In this document: positions 54,415 to 64,000 of the stretch, piece after piece
Layout: the number at the start of each line of letters is the position of its first letter
Position numbering within the stretch: the first letter of the stretch is position 1
Origin: Acanthosepion pharaonis
Lineage: Eukaryota; Mollusca; Cephalopoda; Sepiida; Sepiidae
Assembly: GCA_903632075.3 (NCBI GenBank)
Contig: CAHIKZ030000955.1
Coordinates: 139,501-203,500, forward strand
Length of the DNA: 64,000 nt
Direction of reading: 5' to 3'
Notes under the pieces: model-generated
The model's database searches: none
What the model was told of the DNA's origin: nothing
The model's input: only the letters and a program-made list of their open reading frames with translations
Program-made: the position numbers and the translations under genes

Positions 54415-54759
54415 CATATTAAAATTATATTACATTAAAACAAAGCCAATACCTCACCAGAATACCCACAACATAAATATTTAGGTTAAATAAGGTGGTG
54501 AGTATAAATTCATGAATTGTTTTTGCACCAATGTTCTGCAAATGATCTCAAAGAAAAATCTTTCATAGGATTTTTTTGCTTCTTATTAACTCTGGTCACC
54601 CTGTGAAACTGTTGTCTAACATTATTGAAATTATATTTCAGATTAGGCACCCCTTTGGGAAGGAATGCCAAGTAGACAAGAATGAGCATGTTTGACATTT
54701 CTTTCCTTTTAATCAGTCACAAAACTGCTTGAGATATTTGTGCTGTGTACAGAAATGAA

Positions 54760-55395
54760 ATGCTTTAAAACAACCAAACAGTCAATGCTAAGCTGTATGT
54801 TGAACAAATAAACAGAAGCCCAAAGAGGCAATTCAGCTGAAAATACCTAAACAGTGATACAGTGTGATTATTCAACATGACAATGATTGCCCCCCATGTT
54901 GCTAACATGACTAAATATGCAATTAAAGAGCTTGATTGGGAAGTTCTGCCACAGCCACCATATTCTCCTGATTCAGCCCTTTCAGACATTTTTCAGTCAG
55001 TTTCTAACAATTTGAGAGGTATTTTGTTCAACAATCATTTGGAAATTAAAATGTGGCTTGATGAATTTCTCAAGTCAAAATCTAGTGATTTTTTTTATTA
55101 TCGAGGCATTGAACAGTTAATGGATTGTTGATGAGAGATCATAAGCAATGAAGGGGAATACATTGTTAAATGATTCATTAAAATTATTAATAAATAATAA
55201 GTTCTGTGACACCCACAATATTCATTATTCCATCAGTAACAATGTGGAGCTTAAAGTGTGGCTTGATGAATTTTTCAAGTCAAAACTTATTGATTTCTAT
55301 CATTGAGGCATTGAACAGTTAGTGGGTTGTTGGCAGGAAATTGTAAAGAATGAAGAGCAGTTCATTGTTGTTTGTAATAAGGCAGAGATTGTAGT
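54760..55395 (+). pseudogene. mariner transposase C-terminal remnant with tandem partial copy
   Basis: 54770-55130 reads TVNAKLYVEQINRSPKRQFS, stop, KYLNSDTV, then APHVANMTKYAIKELDWEVL and PQPPYSPDSALSDIFQSVSN, LDEFLKSKSSDFFYYRGIEQ. This is the C-terminal half of a mariner transposase; the second catalytic Asp (HDNARPH) is lost and SPDLAPSD is changed to SPDSALSD. 55240-55390 repeats the last about 45 codons (VWLDEFFKSKLIDFYH, stop, GIEQLVGCWQEIVKN) in diverged form. Confidence 0.8.
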
Positions 55396-56539
55396 TAAGT
55401 CTTACCAGTGCATGGAAAGTGGTTAGTGACTTGAGGTATTGAGAGATTTAATAGTTCTGAGTGAAGGAGTGGGGATATTAAATGAAAAATATGGGAGAGT
55501 GGTTAATTGGATTGGAGTCTGATGGAAAACAAGTCTGGTTTAAATTAAACTAAGTAAGATTCAGCAGAACTAACACCCTGGCCCAAATTCATAAACCCAA
55601 GGAAGTTGACATATTCATGACTCATGAGTTTGCTTCAAGTCCATAGGATTTTTGGTAATGTTAGGATTTGTTTGTTTAGCAAACTATCAGACATATTCAC
55701 ATTGCTTTCAATGAAAATTATGGAACTTAGAAATCCAGGCCAAAATTGAAAACACTTTATGGTATAGCCATCTGCATTTCTTTAATAAGGAGGTTCTTTG
55801 TTTGAAAAGCTAATTAATCATGTTTATTCCAGACCGAAGTCTATATAAATGAAGTATGTACATGCAAAAGTAAGTTTACTCAGACTGTCAGAGTGCGTGC
55901 CTCAAAATCAAATATTTTTAGAGAAAATCAACAGTCCCACTCATGCCCCTCATGTATTAGAGAAATATTTGCCTTAAAAATCATTCGCTGCTAAGACATT
56001 AGCTCTTCTGCATTTCTTAACAAATAGATGTCTCTCAAGAGAGGAAAAGAGGTGATTGGGACAAAGCAGCACCATGTTGAATGATTTTTTTTTTTTTGAT
56101 TTCACCATTAAATAAATTGTTGACAATTTTTCAACAATGTTGTTTCTCTCTATTGGCATGTCCACACTTTTTCAGCAAGTTCACCTGATTTTGAAGAAGC
56201 AGTACAATTGAAATTTTGCCCAGCTTAACAAAAGTCATGGTCTAATATTTCTGGCAGGGGCACAACAAACAAACTTTACAAGGTGATACAAATTCCAGTG
56301 AAGAAAATGAACCAGTGAAATTGATTGCACCAAACACAAGTCACCTTCACCAAGGTTTAGCCCCCAATCTGGTATAAGCTTTAAAACCTATATAGGTGTA
56401 TTGTATTTGGTAACCAGCATCAATACAGGTCATGTCTTGTAGTTACAGCCAAGATTCGAGTCATACTGCAATCTGTTTTTGTTCTGGGAGAACAATTGTA
56501 TACAGTTGAAATCACTTCTTTTTCCAACAAAATTGTTGT
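55396..56539. other. Non-coding gap
   Basis: No gene. Some tRNA-like phrases near 56440-56460 (GTAGTTACAGCCAAGATTCG, AGTC) are too weak to call. Confidence 0.4.
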
Positions 56540-56860
56540 CTTGTTTGATTGATTTATTGTTTTCTATGGCTTATCAAACCTTTGCAGGTTATTTAAAGTC
56601 AGAAAATATTTCTTTTAGATTTTAAGAATTTTGTTTTTGGAGATAATACTGGTTTAGTGATACAAGTCTTACCCATAGCTTGGGGTGATGTGAATTCATA
56701 CCTTTCCCAAGAGTATTTGTGCATAAGTGAACCAACAAGAATTGGAGCTCAACTCTCTGATTTACAATTCCGAGTAATTATCCATTACACCACCCACACA
56801 CCCAAGCTTACAGCACCTGGTATTCCAAGTGGTTACCCAAATGATGCTTAACTTTAGTGA
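56540..56860 (-). mobile_element. 5S/tRNA chimeric SINE, second copy
   Basis: Minus strand, in order: AAAGTTAAGCATCATTTGGG, ACCACTTGGAATACCAGG, TGCTGTAAGC (5S-like, with about 23 nt of the middle deleted), then GTGGGTGGTGTAATGGATAA (A-box-like), AAATCAGAGAGTTGAGCTCC, AATTC (B-box position), then a body (GGGAAAGGTATGAATTCAC, ACCCCAAGCTATGGGTAAG) and a tail with AAATCAATCAAACAAG. Order and spacing equal those at 8083-8250; the body equals 9958-10463. A full-length copy of about 320 bp. Confidence 0.75.
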
Positions 56861-57099
56861 TCATATTGGAACAAGTGTTGGCCATATGCCTATACATATA
56901 TGCATGTGTGCTCATATATATAACATGACATAACGATATATAATTTTATATATCAAGAAACAGAATTGAGGAAATAGTATTACAAATTAGAAAAAAGTTT
57001 TTGTGATGTTTTGCACTCTTAAATAGAATCTGGAATGAGCATTGCATTCTATTTAAGAGCACTCAGAATTTGGATCCTTCAATATATACACAAAGAGAA

Positions 57100-57640
57100 G
57101 AAATATATTGAAAATACTTTCAAGACCCTTCAATACCCTAACGATTTCATATTCAATGTGAAATAAAAGGCTCATAAAATATTCCAAAATAGAAACAATG
57201 TCCTTACTGACAAATCCAACAAAACAAAAAATATATTATTCTACCCACAAACTCTATCAGAACTACAACAGAAAAGAATTTATCTAAACTCAACATAAAA
57301 TTTGTCACAACTACATCTAAAACAATCAAAGATTTAAAAAACAAAACAAGCCAAAACTTGAAGGAGGAATTTACTCTATCAACTGCAGGAATTGCTGGAA
57401 AAGATATATTGGAGAAACCTCAAGAAGTTTAAACAAAAGACACAAATGAGATATTTTAAAAAACAACACACAAAACGCATTAGTTGTTTACCATAACAAA
57501 ACTGACCACAATTTTGACATAGGGAACACTACTCTGATTAAAAAGGAAAATAATTCACTATGACAAAAATATCTGGAAAGTGCCTTGATTGGTAGTTGAG
57601 CCATGGAAAATTTGCATCCAGGCTCTTACAATACATCACC
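57100..57640 (+). pseudogene. Penelope-like element: GIY-YIG endonuclease remnant
   Basis: 57364-57590 reads GGIYSINCRNCWKRYIGETS, RSLNKRHK, stop, then NTQNALVVYHNKTDHNFDIG. GIY...YIGET, the two Cys and the later H-F-region are the GIY-YIG nuclease of Penelope-like elements, located after the RT. Upstream frames (TLSELQQKRIYLNST) fit the end of the RT region. One stop and a frameshift make it inactive. The plus-strand sequence to about 57880 may be its 3' end. Confidence 0.75.
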
Positions 57641-57899
57641 ATTCTTAGCAGATTTTCTGTTGTCACAATGTGGGATAGTCATGGATAAAGGCGATGAAAA
57701 GAAAAAGAATATAGATGAATTTGGCGAGATTGAAAAAATATCTTTTCAAAAAATATTCATTTAAAAAATATTCTTTCAAAATATTGAAACGCCCAGTGTC
57801 GCTCATTTTGTATGCATTTGTAGTCATGGCAACAAAGCCCAGTCTGCTGAAATCTTAATGGATGAAATGTGTTACAAAAACTTTTTTCCAGTTTGTCAT

Positions 57900-57901
57900 C
57901 T

Positions 57902-57945
<44 letters not shown>
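57900..57945. repeat. (CA)n(TA)n microsatellite
   Basis: ACACACAC run followed by ATATATAT run. Confidence 0.95.
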
Positions 57946-57949
<4 letters not shown>

Positions 57950-59190
57950 AGCACACACTATAAATTAGCTGGATATACTGTTTCTTGAAAGGTGGTAGTG
58001 ATATGACCATTAGAATATTCAATGGAGATTATTTAAGCTTAACCATACTGATTCTTAAGATATTACAGGGAGATATTTCAAGTCACATTAAGTTCCTGCC
58101 AGCTGAAATAATGATTGGGACTTATTATTGCCAAGATGTATAATAACCATCTGTACACACCAGAGCAAATCTAATTTACGGTGTTGAATATATTGATCAT
58201 TTTGGCAATCAATTATAACACAGACCACACAAGCCATACGGTTTCCACTTCAAAGATTCCAAAACAGCAAGTAGACAACTAGTCTTTTATTGGACATGAA
58301 TTTTATCCTCATCTAATTTCTCTCAAAACATGTTTTTCAGTGTTTTTAAGTGTGGGTTTATTTATCAAACTCTCAGTAGTACCAAAACAGAAGCTTGAAT
58401 CTCATAATACTGAACTTTACAGAGTTGTCTGTATTAACTCCAAGTCTCGGTTCAAATTTCATTGTTGCTTTCTGTTCAAACATGGATTTTTTTTTTTAGA
58501 TTTTATTATTGATTAAGCCTATTGGGTTACAGTATATGCTTATATAAAAATAAAACGCTGTGTATGTATGTCCGCCCATCAGTTTTTCGATCTCAGTGAA
58601 TCATAAACAACCTGAAGTAACAGTTAGTAACTACACATGATTAAAAATTAAATAAATAACTCATTTAAAGTTAAATTTAAATATTAAACAAAGGGAAAGG
58701 TATAAAAGACAATTCTTTATTAAAGGTTTAACTTGACTTTTTGTTACAGTTGCAATTGATATCATCTAATTAAACTGTAATTAAAACTTAAGCAAGCATG
58801 GTACATTGTTCATATGGTTATTTTTTTTTCCAGCACATGTACTGTGATATATTTAAAATATTACATAGTTCAGATTTCCTAATGTTTTTAAGGGTGACTT
58901 TATGTGAATGGATCATAAAGAATGGTGATCTTAAAAGAAATTAAAAATTGTGTGCAAAATAAATGTAAAGAAACTATGGAGATTGGTTGCATATATGAAG
59001 AAGGTTTATGTGGAATTAAGGTGTCAAACAAAGATAAAATAATATTATTGTTTTTAAATTCTTATAACTTTAAGTACATAGGATGCTGAAGTCTCTAAAG
59101 ACTTTCACAGGAGCTCACCTAAAGTCTGCCTAAAGGGCAGATTCTAGGCTAGTTTTCAAATAAAACCTACACAAATGTAAACTACATACT
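57946..59190. other. Non-coding gap
   Basis: 58555-58600 (TGTATGTATGTCCGCCC) looks like a dispersed repeat fragment. No gene. Confidence 0.4.
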
Positions 59191-59194
59191 TCAT

Positions 59195-59390
59195 AATTTA
59201 CACTATTTACATGCAGACAATTGTCCTTACTTTTATTCTTGTTGTCTCAACATTTTGTCCGTTGTGCTCTCTAACCTTCATCAGGTGTATATCAATCTGG
59301 GTAACTTACAGGAAATTCCAAACTGAACCCTTTATTTAATCTATGGGGTAGAAAGTTCTTTCTACTGACCATGTCTAGGGATATTATTAT
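59195..59390 (+). repeat. Foldback arm, left (distal to gene 3)
   Basis: ATTTACACTATTTACATGCA, CTTCATCAGGTGTATATCAA, CTGGGTAACTTACAGGAAAT and CCCTTTATTTAATCTATGGG are complementary in order to the arm at 59945-60140. Minus-strand AATAAA lies within it. Confidence 0.8.
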
Positions 59391-59944
59391 ATAGAAATAA
59401 AGTGTCACTGTAGACACTGGAGTTTGAACATAGATCCCCAGTGAGCAAACACAGGTGATCCCATATAATGAATTAAGTGGATCATATGACATAGAGGAAA
59501 CGCATATATAGGAAGTCACGTGACATCTAGATTGAGCACAATATTCTATTCTATCCTCTATTCTATTCGGATTGCTATTTCTACTCTATCCTCTTTTATT
59601 CTACAGCCCACTATCATCTACTCTATTCACTATACTATTTCTCTATACAGATTACTATTTGAGTGAGCATTATCGAGCAAGTATTATTAGTGCGAGTGAT
59701 TATTTGAAGTAATCTGATACCAGTATTGTTAAACGACATTACTATAGTTGTATCGGCGATTACAAAGTCTCTACTACAACAAGCATTATGAAAGTGACAA
59801 CAAGTATTTATTGACATCACAAAAGGGGCAATGAGTGTTCATTGACATCACAAAAGATATCTTGCTTAGTTCCTATTTTTAGTACTGCTCAAGTTATTAC
59901 TTGCCCAATTGCCACTAAGTACACATTGCTTGGCCCAGGGATTG
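59391..59944. other. Sequence between foldback arms
   Basis: 59530-59640 is a low-complexity CTATT-rich tract. 59900-59945 on the minus strand resembles the B-box side of the tRNA SINE (GTAAGTTCAATCCCTGGGCC). It probably represents an insertion between the arms. Confidence 0.5.
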
Positions 59945-60140
59945 AACTTACAATTACTATGTTACCCCAGTAGATTAAATAAAGGATTGAGTTCAGGATT
60001 CTCTGTACGTTACCCAGATCTATATACACCTGATGAAGGCCAGAGGGCACAACAGCTAAAATGTTATGATAACAACAACAAAGATGAGGATAATAGTCTG
60101 AATATAAATAATGTAAATAATAGTAACTCCTCATCCCAGA
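59945..60140 (+). repeat. Foldback arm, right (adjacent to gene 3)
   Basis: TAGATTAAATAAAGGATTGA, CACCTGATGAAGGCCAGAGG, GATAACAACAACAAAGATGA and GTAAATAATAGTAACTCCTC. It lies 24 bp or more beyond the stop of zinc-finger gene 3, the same position and orientation as the copy beside gene 2. Confidence 0.82.
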
Positions 60141-60163
60141 AAGGCATAGAGAAATTCAATTGT

Positions 60164-60989
60164 TCATAGTTTTCCTCCATTATGTATTTGCATGTGTCTT
60201 TTTAAGTGCGAACTCTGTGAAAATGCAGATCCACACATTTTACAAGAATATGGCTTCTCTCCCGTGTGTCTTCGGATGTGAGTTTTTAAACAAGAATCCT
60301 GTGAAAATGCCACTCCACACACCTGACAAGAATAAGGCTTCTCTCCAGTGTGTGTTCGCATGTGCTTAATTAATTTTGACTTTTCATAAAAAGATGAACC
60401 ACACACTTTACAAGAATGTGGTTTCTCTCCAGTGTGTGTCAAGAGATGTCTTTTTAAGTTTGAACTGTCATAAAATGCAGTTCCGCACACTTCACAAGGA
60501 AACGGCTTCTCTCCAGTGTGTGTCCGAATGTGTTTTTTTAAAGAGGAATTTACTGAAAATGAAGATCCACACACTTTACAAGAATATGGTTTCTCTCCAG
60601 TATGTGTCCGAATATGAGTTTGTAATGTTGAATTGTCTGAAAATGCACATCCACATTCTTCACAAGAATATGGTTTCTCTCCAGTGTGTGTTTTCATATG
60701 TTGTACTAAACATGACTTCCAAGCAAAGGAAGATCCACACACTTCACAAGAATATGGTTTCTCTCCAGTGTGTATTCGCATATGTTCTTTAAGTGCCCAA
60801 CTTTTTAAAAATGCAGATCCACATATGTCACAAGAATATGGTTTCTTTTCAATATGTGTTTGCATGCTGATTTTTAATTTTGTGCCTGTTGAAAACGGAT
60901 ATCTACAAATTTCACATTGGTATTTTTTTTTCACCTGAATATTTTTCCATGTTGTCTAATGTGACTGTGACAGCAAAATTTTCATACAT
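60164..60989 (-). CDS. C2H2 zinc-finger protein 3 (9 fingers), possible 5' frameshift
   Basis: The finger frame runs 60934-60164 but has no ATG at its start. Another frame opens with ATG at 60989-60987 (MYENFAVTVTLDNMEKYSGE) and enters the finger frame if one A is removed from a run of nine A residues (minus strand, 60931-60923). The leader resembles that of gene 2 (VTL...ENM). The first finger (CEICRYPFSTGTKLKISMQTH) has Ser for the first His; eight canonical fingers follow with TGEKPYSC linkers, ending NGGKL-stop. A splice acceptor lies at 61057-61056. Either a homopolymer error, a null allele, or translation from a downstream ATG. Expected to be a nuclear nucleic-acid-binding protein. Confidence 0.75.
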
Positions 60990-61053
60990 TTGAGTTCACA
61001 ATGTTATTAATTGATTTTCTAATAAGCACTGATGTATTATTCCATGACTGGAC

Positions 61054-61078
61054 AACTGTGAAGAAAATAAAAGCACAA
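61054..61078 (-). other. 3' splice acceptor of zinc-finger gene 3
   Basis: Minus strand GCTTTTATTTTCTTCACAG, AG at 61057-61056; the exon would start at 61055, 66 nt before the ATG. Matches the layout of gene 2. Confidence 0.7.
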
Positions 61079-61344
61079 TGTTATATGGAAAAGTTGCAGC
61101 AATTCAATAGATTTAGGAAAAACTGTTTTTAGAAAAATGATTTATTAGAAACTTACAATCACTTTTTTTCAAGAAAAGTTTATCTTATATCTGTAATATT
61201 CAGCAAACATGGACTTCATGCCCAAAATATGGAATGTCAAAAGGATAATTTTTCCCATGACACCAATTTTTTTTTAACTATTTTTAATCTTCAGCAATGT
61301 TTATTGTTTTAAAAAGTGATAATTAGAATTTTAATAAAACTTAG
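61079..61344. other. Non-coding gap
   Basis: Probably intron or 5' flank of zinc-finger gene 3. No motif seen. Confidence 0.4.
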
Positions 61345-62275
61345 TCAATGACAAAATTATTCATACACCCATCAATTTTGAATATTTTTATCCATTTATA
61401 TAAAATTCAATTTTCAAAACAATAGGTTAAATACAACAAATTTGACAGGCAAATTATGCAAAATAGGAAAAGACAAAATTATTTGTACAGTATAAAAAAT
61501 AGAAAAAATTGAATAATTTTCACAATTTTGATAGTCAATAGATTGGCCTCTTATCTTTATAACTTGCAATCATTTTCAAAAGTTTTTGATGAGATTTAAA
61601 CAAGTATTTTCTGGGATTTTCTTCCATACTTCAATAGTTACACATTCTGATTCCTGGAGGTTTTCGTGACTGATGATTTATTCGAACTTTCAATTCTTGC
61701 CATAGATTTTCAATAGGATTCAAGTCAGGACTCATTGAAGGCCATGGCAGAACTGTAATCTTCTGTTTGTGAAGACATGCAATCATTGATTTAGATGTAG
61801 GTTTGGGATAATAATCTTGCTGGAAAGTAAATCACTGACCTAGATGAAGATTTCATGCTGATAGTTGTAGATTTTCATCCAGAATTTTGATATAGTCTGT
61901 AGATTTCATTATTCCTCTTATTGCAATTGTCCAATCCCTCTTCAGCTAAAACAACCCTAAAACATCATTGAGGGGCCTTCATGTTTTAATATTTCCACTG
62001 TGTTCTTTGGGAGGAAAGCTTCACCTTTCTTGTGCCAAATCTTCTGTACATCATTATGTCCAAAAAGCTCAATTTCTGTTTCATCACTTCACAGTATTTG
62101 TTCCCAAAGGCAATTTTCATTGTCCAAGAATATTTTGGCAAAATTAAACTGAGCAACAATATGACATGGTTGGTGAAGAGAGGTTCATCATGGTCGGTTT
62201 CTATTCAACCCATTTCTCTTTAAATGACATTGTATTGTGTGAGTACTTAAACTGATACCCATCATATCCAAACTT
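61345..62275 (-). pseudogene. Second Tc1-like element, 5'-truncated transposase
   Basis: On the minus strand: SDETEIELFGHNDVQKIWHK, KGEAFLPKNTVEILKHEGPS, stops, then FQQDYYPKPTSKSMIACLHK, and WPSMSPDLNPIENLWQELKV. Catalytic Asp 2 and Glu 3 are retained, but the N-terminal DNA-binding half is absent and there are stops and frameshifts. The 3' terminal sequence near 61345-61400 (CAATGACAAAATTATTCATA) looks like one terminal repeat. The element breaks off at the TA microsatellite at 62281. A different subfamily from the element at 1960. Confidence 0.8.
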
Positions 62276-62280
62276 TTGAT

Positions 62281-62291
62281 TATATATATAT

Positions 62292-62357
<66 letters not shown>
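62281..62357. repeat. (TA)n microsatellite
   Basis: Nearly pure TA run of about 75 bp; it marks the truncation point of the Tc1-like remnant. Confidence 0.95.
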
Positions 62358-62359
<2 letters not shown>

Positions 62360-63128
62360 AATCAAGAAGAAAATCATAAAGATCCATTTCAGTTATAATT
62401 TATTTCATGAATATTTCTATATTTATCTCTTCAGACCAAAAGTTCTTAATAAATGGAGACAATTTACCTGGACTCATATCCTAGATTTTAACAGGAGGAA
62501 GGGAAAGCAAGAGAAGAGAATAAATAATAATAATAATATCGAACATAAATTAATTTTTTTTTAAATTATTTTAAATTTATTCCTTATTAAAAATTCTTTT
62601 AATTTAGTTAACTTCTTTTTAATAATTGATGTTGATGGTATGAAATGAAGGAATATAAAAGACATGAGTCTTTCAGTTTTGTAACACAATCTTGAACAGT
62701 AACTGAGAAGGATGATTACTTGTGCTTACATAAATATTAACAGTTATAGTGATCTTACATTTTCTCATGTTAAATTATTTTTGATTTTATTCAAACAATA
62801 ACTAAGAATTTGAGATTTTATGGGTTTAATTTTAGCTGTAAGCATATTAAACAATTATCATCTTTTGTTTTATTTAAATAATACATAAGAATTTAAAGTT
62901 TTATTGTTTTAATTTTTAGTTGACACTATTTAACAATTACTTTTATTCAATAACCATTTTAATATTTTAATACATATTTCAATGTTTTATATTTCTAAAA
63001 TCCACATTTATAACCACATTTTATAGTTAAAGTTTTTATTCAATTATAGCTGGAAGTCCATGTGCAACACTGAAAATTGTAGATCATCAAAATAATTCCA
63101 TATATTTAAATTTGGAAGACTGAGGAAG
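62358..63128. other. AT-rich non-coding gap
   Basis: Nothing recognised. Confidence 0.4.
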
Positions 63129-63322
63129 AAAGAAATTTCACAAGCCTATGTGAGATTTTTGCCTTTCACAGAAATTAACTGGTGAGCTTTGAAGAAGAAG
63201 TAAAGAAATTTGTGAGCCCATGTGAAATTGGTTTTGGACCAATGAAAACATTGCCTTCACAGAAATTAGCCAGTGAGCCAAGAAGAATGAAAGAAAGTAA
63301 CGAGCCTACATGAAATTTTTTA
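63129..63322. repeat. Short tandem repeat, about 90-bp unit
   Basis: ACAGAAATTAACTGGTGAGC ... GAGCCCATGTGAAATT and ACAGAAATTAGCCAGTGAGC ... GAGCCTACATGAAATT are two diverged units, preceded by a partial one (CAAGCCTATGTGAGATT). Confidence 0.65.
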
Positions 63323-64000
63323 TGACATAAAATGAAGAGAAAAATTAAATTAATTAGAAGAGTGCCTGAAATCATGTGAAAGGTTTTGTTTCAGTTCCTT
63401 GCAAATTATAATATCAGCGTCTAACCAGCAGACAGCATTTCAAAGAATTTTCTCTTGACAATCCAAGAAAGCTAAGTATTTTAAACTATCTCTCTTCATT
63501 TACTTTTGAACATATGCAAACCACATATCCCTTCAGTGAGCAATGAACTTGTAGTAGAATTAAGTAGTATAGTAGTAACACCATATGGAAATATACACTT
63601 TCCTTTTCACTAAGAGAGTGACAAAGAAAACTCTCTCTCTCTTCTCTATTACACATATTCCTTTCCTTCCTTCTATTGTTCCTATCCTCGGTAACTGACA
63701 GAACCCAGACATAGCTTATGTGAATCAGTGGACATCATAAAAAAAAAAATCAACCAATGACAACATGTCCTGCCAAAAATCAAACAGATAACATGGATGT
63801 GTCAGACCCAATAAAAAGAAGAAAACCACACATGCAGAAGAAGAAGGGAAATTAGTTCGATGTAGCAGTTTGAGATGCAAGGGTTGGAGATTCATCAGCT
63901 ATGAGATTGATTGGATGTGCAACTCCAGAAGAAAAAGAGGAAAGGAAGAATTCAATGACCCTGTATGAACTCTCAAATAAAAAAGGACTAAAAGATGATA
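63323..64000. other. Non-coding end of window
   Basis: A short CT run at about 63630-63645; otherwise no gene or repeat recognised. Confidence 0.4.

Overview
The window reads as nuclear DNA of an animal, most likely a coleoid cephalopod such as an octopus. The sequence is strongly AT-rich, has no operon-like gene packing, and is dominated by transposable elements of typically metazoan types: Tc1, mariner, pogo and piggyBac-like DNA elements, Gypsy and Penelope-like elements, LINEs, and tRNA- and 5S-derived SINEs. Its only long intact coding regions are three multi-finger C2H2 zinc-finger exons. Large C2H2 expansions are an established trait of octopus genomes, but the species assignment is inference. 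Many nominal start codons of the open frames are GTG or TTG; I moved gene starts to the first in-frame ATG where one exists.

Layout. 0-4.4 kb: AT-rich repeats, a foldback element and a complete dead Tc1 element (1960-3541, TA flanks). 4.4-7.1 kb: zinc-finger gene 1 (12 fingers, plus strand), decaying at both ends and split by a pogo-like element. 7.5-13.5 kb: LINE fragments, a 5S/tRNA chimeric SINE, a piggyBac-type MITE and mariner debris. 16.8-23.2 kb: two minisatellites; the first holds an insertion with a complete hammerhead ribozyme (minus strand, 18471-18517) and an internally deleted Gypsy element (19832-22206). 23.3-30.9 kb: Gypsy RT relic, LINE ends, a pogo element inside another repeat, hairpins. 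30.9-32.4 kb: foldback repeat and zinc-finger gene 2 (11 fingers, minus). 32777-36825: a complete but decayed Gypsy element with TTTCT duplications. 38.9-45.1 kb: three copies of a long-inverted-repeat element, one nested in another. 45-56 kb: mostly sequence I do not recognise, with a 30-bp minisatellite, a tRNA SINE, a 525-bp LTR mini-element (TRIM) and mariner and LINE fragments. 56.5-64 kb: second 5S/tRNA SINE, Penelope-like GIY-YIG remnant, foldback arms, zinc-finger gene 3 (9 fingers, minus), a Tc1 remnant.

How the parts relate. Zinc-finger genes 2 and 3 share one plan: a splice acceptor about 60 nt before the ATG, a short leader, the finger array, a stop, then the same foldback repeat within about 60 nt. 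Their 3' UTRs could therefore form long hairpins. Several elements can be dated against each other, because uninterrupted copies of the host repeats lie elsewhere in the window and act as empty sites.

Most notable items: the intact hammerhead ribozyme, the chimeric 5S-tRNA SINE, the TRIM, the nested long-TIR family, and the shared foldback 3' flanks of the zinc-finger genes.
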